In this document: one piece after another, positions 46,062 through 59,194 of the stretch
How the letters are laid out: every line of letters starts with the position of its first letter
Numbering within the stretch: the first letter of the stretch is position 1
DNA from: Agarilytica sp045430285
GTDB taxonomy: Bacteria; Pseudomonadota; Gammaproteobacteria; Pseudomonadales; Cellvibrionaceae
Assembly (NCBI GenBank): GCA_045430285.1
Contig: JAILXV010000003.1
Coordinates: 186,001-250,000, forward strand
Length of the DNA stretch: 64,000 bases
Direction of reading: 5' to 3'
The notes under the pieces: model-generated
Seen by the model: only the letters and a program-made list of their open reading frames with translations
Told to the model about the DNA's origin: nothing
Databases searched by the model: none
Program-made: the position numbers and the translations under genes

Positions 46062-47864
46062 TCAGCGGTCGATTGTTACGTCAAAACATGCGGAGCCACC
46101 GCCAGCAAAACCATCGACATTACCAAAATCGAAGACTTCTACCACGTAGTCACCAGGCCCGAGGGTAACGCATGCTTGTTCGCTATCAATAACACCAGAA
46201 TCCAAGCGCTCAGCCACATTACCTTGCTGCAAAATATCAATGTCTGGGTCTTTATCCCCAGTTCCCAACGTAGTGCTTGCCTGAAAACGGTATTTATCGC
46301 ACTCCGTAATAGATAAGCGAATAAACCGACGATTATCGACGCCGTTGTATTCACCCTCGCGGTTATTACTGCACACATTGACGGTATTGCCTAAATCGAT
46401 GCTTTGATAAACAGGCAAAATAAATGACGCATCTGAAGTGCTATCGTTCGTTTCGCCGGTACCGTATTCATCGACGCCGAAAATCGACTCAGCCTCGAGC
46501 AAAGCATCAATTCCACTATCCACCGTTGCATCGCTTAATTCACGCAATCGCTGGGCAAACAAATAAATGGAAGTTAAAGACGAGGCCTCGACATATTCAT
46601 CTGAAGTCATCGCCTGATAGATGGGGGTAAAGCCAAGAGCGAGGCTATCAACGCCCTCGTTTTCCGCATCAGCAATGTCATAGATAACTTTCCCCACCGA
46701 ATTCTCACTGAACCAGCCGAGATCATTGAACGAATTTTGCTCCAGGGAAAAACTAAACCCGCGGCCTTGATCAATGCCTGAAGAATCAGAATATATGGGC
46801 TGACCACTGGCAATGCCCGAAAATGCGTTGGCGAAACCCTCGCCAAAAGCCACCCGCATATCTAACGAACTGTTTAAACTATGGTCGCCACCTAAACTGT
46901 CTGACCGAGAGACCGTGTCTTCTAAATAATGGGCCAGCTCATGCTGAATCACACTTTTGTCGTATTCGTCGGTATCGTTGTTTTCGTCCCCAAGGATATA
47001 CATATTATTTTCACTGGGATCATAAAACGATGTGCGAATAGCACCATCAGAGCGAGAACCATCCACAGCACGATTATTGATACTCCAGCGCAACTGCGTA
47101 GGGGCCAAGCGCGCGCTAGGTGATGCGATCAGTACGTGCTGAAGTGCCTCATATACAGAATCCAATATGGCAAAAGGCGCGGCAACACGTGCATTGCCGT
47201 ATGAAGAGCCGGTCCACCCTGAACTCGCAAGTAGGTTCCGTTCATCGCCTGTAGGCCCACTGTCAGCAAGGTCACCATCCATCACATAAAGCGCATTACT
47301 GCTGGTATTATCTGTCACGGAAAAGTGCCACTGAGGCGCACCATATTGAAGTAACTCCGCACGTACACGCACACGAATATTGGTATTTTCTGTTACATAA
47401 AGCGTGTAGTCGCCAGATGTATCGGTTGTGGCTTCCGCCACTACTGTCCCTGAACTGTTCAATCCATGTACGGTAGCACCACGGACAGGCAACTCGCTTA
47501 TGCTGTCGTAATCGAGTGCGCCAGTGGATAAATGCGGAACAAAGTCATAGGTCACCCTGCCAGTAATTTCGACCCTTACTGATGCTTCCGGCGTTGGAAT
47601 AGGGGTAATCATCGGGGTAGGGGTGGTGGTAGGCGTAATCGTCGGAGTAGGACACACAACGGGGGTCGCCACGGGGCACACGCCGGAAGATGGCGTGGGG
47701 GTGGGCGTCACTGTTGTTGTAGGGGTAGTTGTGGGGGTCGCTGTAGGACTGGTTGTAGGGCTAGTAGTTGGCGTCGGCAGCGTTGTAGTGCCTCCTCCAG
47801 ATGAACCGCCACAGCCCTGTGTTAAAGAGATAATCAGAGACACCAAACATACATATCGAAACAC
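46062..47864 (-). CDS. Thr/Pro-rich lipoprotein with HExxH zinc-peptidase signature
   Basis: A 600-residue secreted lipoprotein; signal ends LTQGC (Cys18). Residues 26-95 are a Thr-Pro linker (TPTTSPTTSP and similar). A carboxypeptidase-regulatory-like beta domain follows (ITGRVTYDFV, then GDYTLYVTENTNIRVRV). The middle has HELAHYLED (His308, Glu309, His312) and, 30 residues on, GEGFANAFSG (Glu342), the gluzincin arrangement HExxH...E, so a zinc peptidase is likely. The C-terminus (about 490-600) is a beta-sandwich like PPC domains. I do not recognise a named family. It is transcribed alone, probably at the cell surface. Confidence 0.8.
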   Translation of the reverse strand: MFRYVCLVSLIISLTQGCGGSSGGGTTTLPTPTTSPTTSPTATPTTTPTTTVTPTPTPSSGVCPVATPVVCPTPTITPTTTPTPMITPIPTPEASVRVEITGRVTYDFVPHLSTGALDYDSISELPVRGATVHGLNSSGTVVAEATTDTSGDYTLYVTENTNIRVRVRAELLQYGAPQWHFSVTDNTSSNALYVMDGDLADSGPTGDERNLLASSGWTGSSYGNARVAAPFAILDSVYEALQHVLIASPSARLAPTQLRWSINNRAVDGSRSDGAIRTSFYDPSENNMYILGDENNDTDEYDKSVIQHELAHYLEDTVSRSDSLGGDHSLNSSLDMRVAFGEGFANAFSGIASGQPIYSDSSGIDQGRGFSFSLEQNSFNDLGWFSENSVGKVIYDIADAENEGVDSLALGFTPIYQAMTSDEYVEASSLTSIYLFAQRLRELSDATVDSGIDALLEAESIFGVDEYGTGETNDSTSDASFILPVYQSIDLGNTVNVCSNNREGEYNGVDNRRFIRLSITECDKYRFQASTTLGTGDKDPDIDILQQGNVAERLDSGVIDSEQACVTLGPGDYVVEVFDFGNVDGFAGGGSACFDVTIDR

Positions 47865-48003
47865 AGGGTTTCCTTATCCAAAAGAGAATAGCGTTGCTTT
47901 AAAAGAAAAGACCGTCCTTTAACCTTATACATTGACCGTGAGTTTGGCAAAGAAGCTGTTCAGATTTTTACAGAATACCCAATAAGTACAACTAAAGGAG
48001 CTT

Positions 48004-48762
48004 TTAAAGGGGCTTTGTCGCACAGAGGAAAAACTCCCGATTGCCATCACCACCTGCAATTGGACTATCAAAGAAGCTATCGACACGGAGACCCAGTGCG
48101 CCTACTTGTTCACATAATCGCTTTTCGACCTCGGCATACAACGCAACATCTCTTACGATACCGCCTTTCGCGATACCGGCAGAACCGACTTCAAACTGAG
48201 GCTTCACCAAGCTCACCAATGTACCGCTCGGCTTCAATAAAACAGGGAGTTGGGGCAGAATTAAAGATTGGGAAATAAACGATACATCCATAACAATGAT
48301 ATCAAACTGAGAAAAGCCGCAGGCCTCTTCAAACGTCTTGACCGAAAGCTCACGCGCATTTGTTTTCTCTATGCAGGTAACACGATCATTGGAACGAAGT
48401 CGATCAACGAGCTGATCTCGCCCCACGTCTACACCGACTATATGAGAGGCGCCCTTTTTCAACAAACAATCAGTAAAGCCGCCCGTACTTTGGCCAACGT
48501 CCAAAGCCACACAACCGTTTATGTCTAAACCGATACGCTTAAGAGCCCCCTCTAATTTCAACCCCGCACGTGATACGTATTTTTGTTCATCACCCTGTGT
48601 AACGTCTAATTCAATATGATCATCTAATTTAGAGGACGCTTTATTTTGAAGGGTCCACTGCCCGCCCAGCTTAGCTTTGACTTGCCCAGCAGAAATCATT
48701 TTTTGGCTTTGGGTGCGTGAACTAGCGAGTCCACGCTGTACTAATAATCGATCGAGACGCAA
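48004..48762 (-). CDS. tlyA: TlyA family RNA 2'-O-methyltransferase
   Basis: A 252-residue protein with an N-terminal S4 RNA-binding domain (MRLDRLLVQRGLASSRTQSQ) and an FtsJ-like methyltransferase domain. The SAM site is ALDVGQSTGGFTDCL, followed by VGVDVGRDQL, then FDIIVMDVSFIS and LVSLVKPQFE. TlyA proteins methylate cytidine 2'-OH groups in 16S and 23S rRNA. It lies 41 bases downstream of the RegA-type regulator gene, possibly in one unit. Confidence 0.92.
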   Translation of the reverse strand: MRLDRLLVQRGLASSRTQSQKMISAGQVKAKLGGQWTLQNKASSKLDDHIELDVTQGDEQKYVSRAGLKLEGALKRIGLDINGCVALDVGQSTGGFTDCLLKKGASHIVGVDVGRDQLVDRLRSNDRVTCIEKTNARELSVKTFEEACGFSQFDIIVMDVSFISQSLILPQLPVLLKPSGTLVSLVKPQFEVGSAGIAKGGIVRDVALYAEVEKRLCEQVGALGLRVDSFFDSPIAGGDGNREFFLCATKPL

Positions 48763-48803
48763 GGGCTTATCTTTTTATCAGGATGGAGAAAAGGAACAAC
48801 AAT

Positions 48804-49349
48804 TTATTCCTTAACGGGATGTTTTTGTAATTTTCGTTGCAGCGTACGACGATGCATATTTAACTCCCGCGCCGTTGCTGAAACGTTGCCATCATTTTTT
48901 AACAACACGCGCTGAATATGTTCCCACTCCAAACGTTTAGGCGACATGACCGCTAAGTTTTCTTCTTCAGCGGGTTCCGCAACACTTTCTTGGCCAAGGG
49001 CTTCCAAAATCTCGGTCACATTTGCCGGCTTAGGAAGATAATTGTTTGCCCCTAACTTTACCGCTTCAACGGCGGTGGCAATACTTGCGTATGCGGTCAG
49101 CATCAAAATTTTCATTTCTGGCGCATGGGCGCGCAAGCGAGGAATAATATCCAGAGTAGTTTCATCTTCCAATTTTAGGTCAAGGATGGCCATCGTAAAA
49201 TGATCTGCTTGCGCCGTGTCTAATGCACTAAGCGCAGCCGTATTCGTTCCCACATACTCAACGGAATACCCACGTTTTTCTAACGCAATTTTTGTGACTG
49301 CCCCCAGTGTCACATCATCTTCAACAAGTAATATTTGTTCCACTGGCAT
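48804..49349 (-). CDS. RegA/PrrA-type redox response regulator
   Basis: A 181-residue regulator. The receiver domain has LLVEDD, the phosphoacceptor in AILDLKL, the MLTAYASIATAVEAVKLGANNYLPKP face and the lysine. The C-terminal Fis-type helix-turn-helix is WEHIQRVLLKNDGNVSATARELNMHRRTLQRKL. This matches RegA/PrrA/ActR, global regulators of redox-linked metabolism. It is three bases downstream of its kinase gene. The linker is acidic (EPAEEEN) and not the proline hinge of RegA. Confidence 0.92.
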   Translation of the reverse strand: MPVEQILLVEDDVTLGAVTKIALEKRGYSVEYVGTNTAALSALDTAQADHFTMAILDLKLEDETTLDIIPRLRAHAPEMKILMLTAYASIATAVEAVKLGANNYLPKPANVTEILEALGQESVAEPAEEENLAVMSPKRLEWEHIQRVLLKNDGNVSATARELNMHRRTLQRKLQKHPVKE

Positions 49350-49352
49350 TAT

Positions 49353-50594
49353 TTATATCTCTTTCGTCGTATCCGGTTGTAGGGCGATTTCCACAAGCAT
49401 TTCTGTCCCCTGCTCCACGGCATCATGTACTGAGATTTTACCACCGAATTGCTCAATGGTTGAGTTAGACAAATACACACCCAAACCCCAGCCGCCTTTT
49501 TTCGACGAAATAAAGGGCTGACCCAAAGAGTTTTTTACACCGAGACTCATACCTTTACCATTATCGATAATGTCTATACACAGTTGGGTATCAGCATGTC
49601 TGAAATTTACCTTGACTGAATCACCGCCCGATTGCAGTGCGTTTTCAATCAAGTTAACCAAAGCCAAAAGCAAGGAGCGATTTTGCAGAATATGCCGCTG
49701 CCCAATACTCGATTCAATAGAAAACGCTACTGAAGACGCTGGGCGCAATAATTGAAAATGATCGCGCAAGGCATCGTAGAACTCAGCAACGGGCATTAAT
49801 GTCTGCTGGCTGACTTTCACACCTGATGATGTCGAGCCGATACCCCCAAGGTATTGCTTACAAATATCAAGCTGCTCTTTAAACACGCGCTTTTCTGCAT
49901 CCAGCGCCCCTTCACGCTCCCACTCATCCACCAATATTGCCATGGTCGACAAGGGTGACCCTAGCGCATGGGCCGTGGTTGCGGTGAGCGTGGCTACGGC
50001 CACCAACTGTTCATCGTGTAGAATTTTTTCGCGCGCACTGCGCAATTGTGATTCACGACTCCGGACAGAATCCATCGCATAGGTAATAAACACAAACAAA
50101 ATGGCAGCACTGATTAAAAAGTTAATCCACATACCGTAAAGGTGAAGCGAAAACTTGGAGTGATCCATATGATGCCCTTCACCACCAAAAGTCCAATTCG
50201 CATAGATCACCACGGCAATCAACGCAATGCTCAGACTGTATCGCTTACGCAGTAGCGCTGCCGAAAGCGCCAAGGGCACTAACAAAGAAGAGGTAAAGGG
50301 GTTTGCGCTGCCACCCGACTGATCGATGAGAAACGACAGAACGACAACATCACTGACTAACAGCGTAAAGATTTCGAACTCGGATACCGGCACTCGAAAA
50401 GCTAAGCGGCCCATCCACAAAAAGACAAGCCCTGCACTCACGAACAGTGTTGTGATTAACTGAGCGTAAGGTAAGGAGACATCAAAATATAAATACGTCG
50501 CGGTGACTACCAAACAGGAGACCACCATCGTAACCGCTTTAAGGGCCACTAACTTAACCAACAACGTCACGTCGAAGTCAGCAGGGTTTTTCAT
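49353..50594 (-). CDS. RegB/PrrB-type redox-sensing histidine kinase
   Basis: A sensor kinase with six membrane helices, then HisKA and HATPase domains. The quinone-site heptapeptide GGxxNPF (GGSANPF) is present in the loop after helix 3. The H-box is TTAHALGSPLSTMAIL; a cysteine follows in EQLDICKQYLGG, at the place of the redox-active cysteine of RegB. The N box (LVNLIENALQSG) and G boxes (DNGKGMS and GGWGLGVYLS) are clear. It phosphorylates the RegA-type partner. I use the ATG at 50594, though no ribosome site precedes it; a TTG at 50714 with AGGA upstream would add 40 residues. Confidence 0.9.
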   Translation of the reverse strand: MKNPADFDVTLLVKLVALKAVTMVVSCLVVTATYLYFDVSLPYAQLITTLFVSAGLVFLWMGRLAFRVPVSEFEIFTLLVSDVVVLSFLIDQSGGSANPFTSSLLVPLALSAALLRKRYSLSIALIAVVIYANWTFGGEGHHMDHSKFSLHLYGMWINFLISAAILFVFITYAMDSVRSRESQLRSAREKILHDEQLVAVATLTATTAHALGSPLSTMAILVDEWEREGALDAEKRVFKEQLDICKQYLGGIGSTSSGVKVSQQTLMPVAEFYDALRDHFQLLRPASSVAFSIESSIGQRHILQNRSLLLALVNLIENALQSGGDSVKVNFRHADTQLCIDIIDNGKGMSLGVKNSLGQPFISSKKGGWGLGVYLSNSTIEQFGGKISVHDAVEQGTEMLVEIALQPDTTKEI

Positions 50595-50811
50595 AAGATC
50601 GCCAGGAAAATAAAGGTGGAGGGACTGTAACCAAAATTTGAGGGGAAAAACAGGGAGAAAATGTCCTAATGGTGATCTCATGCGATTAGGACGCTTGAAG
50701 TGGCGAGCCTTCAAGCGTCTATTTCCTGTTTAACCTTCCTATTTAACCGCCCGCCGCCCTATCTAGCAGTAGCGCTATTAACAGCCCTGTTGCTAGCTTT
50801 GTTTTAGCGAC

Positions 50812-51843
50812 CTAGTAAGACGCGGTAACAAATTCAATAGCCTGCAGCACCGCGTACTCTGGGCCAGAATGTTCATCCCGAGGATTTTGTATTTTTGTAT
50901 CAAAGTACGAGGTAGCGGTATCTTTATACCGCAAACGATAGCCACCAAAGCGGAACGAAGCACGCGTTGAAGCATCATCCATATGCACTACGGAGTGATA
51001 AGGCATATACGTTGAACGCAAACCTTCAACCTCGATATAAGACGAAATCGGATACCATTTATTATGAGTAAATAGCTCCGAATTGCTTACGTTCCAGCTC
51101 GACTCACCGTCGCTCAACGCAATTGCACAAGTATCCATGGGGTCAATAATATTCGCCATGAAATTACCGTCATTCTCGGTCGCTTCTAACCAGCCGTAAT
51201 GAAGGTAATAGGACAAATGCCCGTTGAACATCTGCAAACCCGCGGGGTGTTGCAACATATAAAACGCAACCGTGCCGGCCACTGTCACATCGACCCAATT
51301 ACTAAAAGTCACACCTTGGTGCGGTGAATCCAAAGACACGTACGCATCTACTCCCATATCACTATATTCCTGAACAAACATAGTTCGCGCAACAATCCCT
51401 CCCATAGAGCCACCAACAACCGCCAGGTGGTAATTGGGTACAGCAAGATTATCGACAAACTCAATAAAGCGAGCGAGGTTGTCCGCATTATCTTTTAGGT
51501 CTATCCCACCATCAACATATTCAAAATACATAAAATCCCACCCTGCCGCAGACAAAGCATTCATTTCTGATTGTAGATCCGCGCTTAAACTGTCCAATTC
51601 ATCCTCTGGTCGATTATCATTGTCAGTATCAAACCCTGAAACAACTAAAATGACTTTATCAATATTACCCGACACGTCAGCCGCAACTGCGTAGCCAGGA
51701 TGTCCGTTTATCGTGGGTGCATCGAATACATGACGAACGGCACCTGGCGGCGTCGCAGCATTTGCGCTCGCAACACACACAAAGGCGAACGCGATTGATA
51801 ATACAAATTGAACTACACACTTTGATAAGCTTTGAAGTTTCAT
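50812..51843 (-). CDS. Secreted alpha/beta-hydrolase (lipase/esterase-like)
   Basis: A 343-residue exported protein. The ATG at 51843 has AGGA seven bases upstream and gives a signal peptide ending ASANAA. The nucleophile elbow is VVGGSMGGIVAR (G-x-S-x-G), preceded by VILVVSGFDTDND. Two further segments, VSLDSPHQGV and the late MPYHSVVHMDD, are candidates for the acid and histidine. It resembles secreted lipase/PGAP1-like hydrolases. The substrate (lipid, polyester or small ester) is unknown. It is transcribed alone. Confidence 0.78.
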   Translation of the reverse strand: MKLQSLSKCVVQFVLSIAFAFVCVASANAATPPGAVRHVFDAPTINGHPGYAVAADVSGNIDKVILVVSGFDTDNDNRPEDELDSLSADLQSEMNALSAAGWDFMYFEYVDGGIDLKDNADNLARFIEFVDNLAVPNYHLAVVGGSMGGIVARTMFVQEYSDMGVDAYVSLDSPHQGVTFSNWVDVTVAGTVAFYMLQHPAGLQMFNGHLSYYLHYGWLEATENDGNFMANIIDPMDTCAIALSDGESSWNVSNSELFTHNKWYPISSYIEVEGLRSTYMPYHSVVHMDDASTRASFRFGGYRLRYKDTATSYFDTKIQNPRDEHSGPEYAVLQAIEFVTASY

Positions 51844-52257
51844 AACAAATCCTATTTTTAATAATTTATTTTTTATTAGTAGATGAACAACTCGTCCAAG
51901 AGAGAAAAACGCCATCGCCCCAATGTCACATCAATGACAACGAGCATTTATCGTTATAGCCGTTATGAAATAAAATGAAGAAAAGATATAGCATTAATCG
52001 GGCCTTTTACCGCAACCTGTCTCCACCACAACAGGCCACGTTCCCGCGTATTATATTTAGGGCCATTTAAACCCAAACACAATCCTTGTAGCTTTTGATC
52101 ATCAGTGTATCAAAACACGCCATTCCCTCAGAAGGAAAACGGCAACGCCTCAGCTTATTTTTATGCCGCAACCGAGATAAATAATTAAAGTGTGAAAGGT
52201 GCACGTTTAATAACACAGAATAGAACAACCAGAGAATGAGTTGCGCGACAAGGGTTT
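51844..52257. other. Intergenic region upstream of the hydrolase
   Basis: About 410 bases, AT-rich near the hydrolase start. It must hold the hydrolase promoter. I see no open frame, clear hairpin or known motif. Confidence 0.6.
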
Positions 52258-53466
52258 TTAATCAGTGCCGAAGCTCTTAACAATCTCTTCTGTCCAAAAG
52301 AAAGACTCATGATACACATCCAGAACGGACTGCTTACTGTTCATCAGCTTCTCCGGAAAGCCGCCAATAATTTTTTCAAGGTTTACTGCAAGCTTAAGAA
52401 TTTTACCCAAGCGTCCTTCTTGCTCAGATATCGCCAATTGCATTTCTTCCGTAAGATTAATCGTCTTGGCGAATTCATTGGACGGAACACCAAGTAACAC
52501 ATCTATCCCTGACAATAGTCCGACCAAAAACGCTTTCTCTGGGTCTGCGTTGCCGATCTCTTTGGCGTAGTATTCACAAAACTTTGCGCGATTCAGAACG
52601 ACGCGATGCGCCTCTTTGCAATTCTGGCTAGCCGACAGTAAGGATAAGACTATCGCCCATTTTCGCAACGCACCAATACCGAGAAACACGATGGCTTCTC
52701 GAATCTTTTCGATGGGTCGCTCTAAATTATAGAGAGGGCTATTCACCATTTTGAGTATTTGAATCGATAAGCGCGGGTCCCTTGCGACCGTGTCTGCAAG
52801 CTCATCAAAATTCGAATCCGCCATGGTCACTTTCAGTATTTCTGTGGCCGACGCCTGCTCGGGGCGAATATTCTTTCCTTTGATCAGCTTAGGACGGCTC
52901 AGGAAATAGCCTTGAAATAAATCAAAGCCCTGTTCTTTATATATATGAAACTCTTCATCGGTCTCAATACGTTCAGCCAAACATTTGCACGAATAAGGCT
53001 CCAAGGATTCGATGCGTTTTTGAATCAGATCTGGGTCTTGGCCTAGCACATCCACTTTGACCACATCCGCCATGGTTAACAAAGGATCCCACTCTTTCGT
53101 AAACTCGAAGTCATCCAGCGCAAAACGAAACCCGCGTTTCTTCCACGCCTTCACTGAGCGAATTAGCTCATCGGTAACGGTTATACGCTCGACCAGCTCA
53201 ACATAAACATACTGAGGGTCAATGGGTAAAAAGGCTTCGGATAACAGAAAATCCGCGCCAACATTGATAAAGGAGGGGCGCTGTAAATGGGAGACTTCGG
53301 CTGTAATACTGCTGCAGTGATTGACCAACACTTCGCTCGTGGCAATGCTTTCACCGACATCAAAGGCGGTACTGCCATCCTCATTTCGAAATAACAGTTC
53401 CGTACCAAAGAGCTCTTTCTTTCGGTTATAAATACCCTGACTGGCTAATAAAATATTTTCGTTCAT
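52258..53466 (-). CDS. EAL-HDOD (YuxH-like) signalling protein
   Basis: A 402-residue protein. The N-terminal EAL-like domain (about 1-200) has ELLFR in place of EALLR, FINVGADFL, YVELVER, ALDDFE instead of DDFG, VVKVD, LAERIET and QGYFLSRP. Many metal-binding residues remain but loop 6 is changed, so activity on cyclic di-GMP is uncertain. The C-terminal HDOD domain (about 205-400: RDPRLSIQILKMVNSPLYNL and IVFLGIGALRKWAIVLSLL) has no visible catalytic HD. Such proteins usually regulate motility or virulence as c-di-GMP-linked scaffolds. It is transcribed alone. Confidence 0.88.
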   Translation of the reverse strand: MNENILLASQGIYNRKKELFGTELLFRNEDGSTAFDVGESIATSEVLVNHCSSITAEVSHLQRPSFINVGADFLLSEAFLPIDPQYVYVELVERITVTDELIRSVKAWKKRGFRFALDDFEFTKEWDPLLTMADVVKVDVLGQDPDLIQKRIESLEPYSCKCLAERIETDEEFHIYKEQGFDLFQGYFLSRPKLIKGKNIRPEQASATEILKVTMADSNFDELADTVARDPRLSIQILKMVNSPLYNLERPIEKIREAIVFLGIGALRKWAIVLSLLSASQNCKEAHRVVLNRAKFCEYYAKEIGNADPEKAFLVGLLSGIDVLLGVPSNEFAKTINLTEEMQLAISEQEGRLGKILKLAVNLEKIIGGFPEKLMNSKQSVLDVYHESFFWTEEIVKSFGTD

Positions 53467-53622
53467 TTATAGCCCACAATACTTGCCACCCGCTGAAATC
53501 AATTACACTTAGGGAAGTATAGTGAAGATGACACCAATGTTTTTAAATGGGTAATATTCGTTCTTAGGTCAAGGTTTTTAGAACCATTTGAAATGCCCTA
53601 GATGACCACCCTTTTCGAAGCA

Positions 53623-55451
53623 TCAAAGCGTAGCAAGATATGCCTTCCAGCTTCCCAGTTCGGTAATTTCCTGGGCACCCTCTAAACCCCAGGGGTCACA
53701 AATAAAACCGCTCACCCACTCGCCACTGGCGAGCTCTACTTTCCCGATCCCCAGTGGTGCCGGTATTTCGGCCACAAAAGAGCCGAAATCTTCGCGAGGC
53801 ATACGCCACACTTCTACGTCAATTTCGGCACCTTTAGACTCATCTCTTACCAGCGCGGGGCGCTTTATGGGCCCGCCAGCCAAGGCATAAAAACGGTATT
53901 TATCTGAGGTGCTGCCTTCCAATATTTTTGTTGCGCCACGCTCATTTAGCTGCCAGTTTAATGGCAAGCCTTCTAGGTGGGCGCCACAGACTAAGACATC
54001 AATGCTCGTACTCGGGCTCACACCAACGGGCTTTCCTGCACCCGACATTTCACCATCAAACCTTTCAGCATCAATCTCATATAAATGTGCCCCTGGGGCC
54101 AACGCGAGCTTATCCGCCAGTCGTTTTGCCAATAGCATGAGCTGCTTATCATGCAGCGCCTTGTGAAATAAGGTAATGCCAAAGCCTATGCCGTTTTCAT
54201 GGTGACCCGCCGGTACTGAGATAGCGCTGTAGTCCAAGAGGTTTACGAAGTTGGTGTAGTATCCCATATTGGAGTTGAGCTGGATTGGGTCATCCAGTAA
54301 TTGTTGGATCGTATAATGGGAGCCATTGGTTGGCATCACGACGGCATCCACCTTGGACAGCTCAATCAATGCCTGCTGACGATATTCGTTTAACCGGTAC
54401 TGCGCTTTAAACACATCCGCAGCGGAGCCTTTTTTCCCGCCACTGATGATGGTTTGCAACACCGGCAATAATGCCTCCGGAGTGTTATCAAATAGCTCCT
54501 GTGTTGCGACGTACCGTTCTGCAATCCAAGGGCCTTCGTAAAGCAGCGCGGCGGCCTTTAGAAAAGGTGCCAGGTCTATATCCACAAACACCACTTCGCA
54601 ATCGCCCAAGGCTTCCAACGCTTTTCCGTATAGAGCTTCACTTTCTGTGTTACCAAAAAACGCTAGGTCGGACGAAGCAGGCACCCCCACCTTCATGACC
54701 TTGTCACTTTGTATCCCATAACGCACGCCGTTACCGTAACTATTCTTACGACCATAAGCGTCCTGCGCATCAAAGCTAACCGCAGAATTAAACACGGTAT
54801 TCGCGTCTTCAATATTTGTAGCGAAGATACTCACGCAATCCAAACTTTTACAGGCCGGCACCACCCCCGTACAGCTCAACAAACCAATACTGGGTTTTAA
54901 GCCGACAATATTATTCAGAGACGCCGGCACACGCCCAGAACCCGCCGTATCCGTACCGAGTGAAAACGATACTAAACCTGAAGCAACCGCAACAGATGAA
55001 CCCGAACTAGAACCGCCCGAAATATATTCAGGGTTCAATGCATTCTTCACAGGCCCCCAGGGCTCCGGTGAACGGACACCTACCAACCCCGTAGCAAATT
55101 GATCCAAGTTTGTTTTTCCCATTGGTATCGCACCAGCGGCAATCAACTCTGCAACTACATGCGCATGCTTCGTAGGCGTATATGCAAATGCAGGGCAGGC
55201 GGCTGTGGTTTGCACACCCGACAAATCAATATTATCTTTGATCGCAAAGGGAATCCCATAGAGCGGAAGCGTCTCAAGGTCTTGAGACTCCAATGCAGAA
55301 AGATATGGTTCCAGCTCTTGCTCAGTTAATCGATGAATCCAAATGGGGTTATCCTGATGCTTATCAAATTCCTGGTGCAGCTGATTTATCAACAAACGCG
55401 GGGTCAGCTCACCACTTTGATACGCTGATCGTAAATACTCTATGGATAAAT

Positions 55452-55455
<4 letters not shown>
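53623..55455 (-). CDS. atzF: Allophanate hydrolase (AtzF-type)
   Basis: A 610-residue amidase-signature enzyme that splits allophanate into two ammonia and CO2. The Ser-cisSer-Lys triad is visible: Lys in FAIKDNID, Ser in GGSSSGSSVA and Ser in GTDTAGSGR. The C-terminal third is the AtzF-type extra domain (FGSFVAEIPAPLGIGKVEL). Its start overlaps the end of the carboxylase gene by four bases (ATGA), showing co-translation. With the upstream enzymes it completes guanidine (or urea) breakdown. Confidence 0.95.
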
Positions 55456-59075
<3,620 letters not shown>

Positions 59076-59080
59076 GAGAC

Positions 59081-59145
59081 CTTCCTAACAATAATTCGGG
59101 CCGTCCCGATTTACATAATGATTTATTTGGGTCGTCCCAAATAAA
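59081..59145 (-). ncRNA. Guanidine-II (mini-ykkC) riboswitch before the carboxylase
   Basis: On the minus strand two GC-rich hairpins with ACGR loops: TTATTTGGG-ACGA-CCCAAATAA (59123-59144) and TCGGG-ACGG-CCCGA (59096-59109), joined by a 13-base linker. They are followed by AGGAAGG and, four bases later, the carboxylase ATG. Two such ACGR stem-loops are the diagnostic form of mini-ykkC, which binds guanidine by loop-loop pairing and exposes the ribosome site. Its position before a carboxylase, DUF1989 and AtzF genes is the known context. Read by eye, with no covariance search. Confidence 0.88.
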
Positions 59146-59194
59146 CAGAGGAATACTGCATTTCTATCTAACAGAAAACATGCAAGCGAAAACC

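Noticed and set aside
47623..47922. + strand Val/Gly-rich frame opposite the HExxH lipoprotein
   Set aside because: Antisense of the Thr-Pro linker repeats; low complexity with no start signals.
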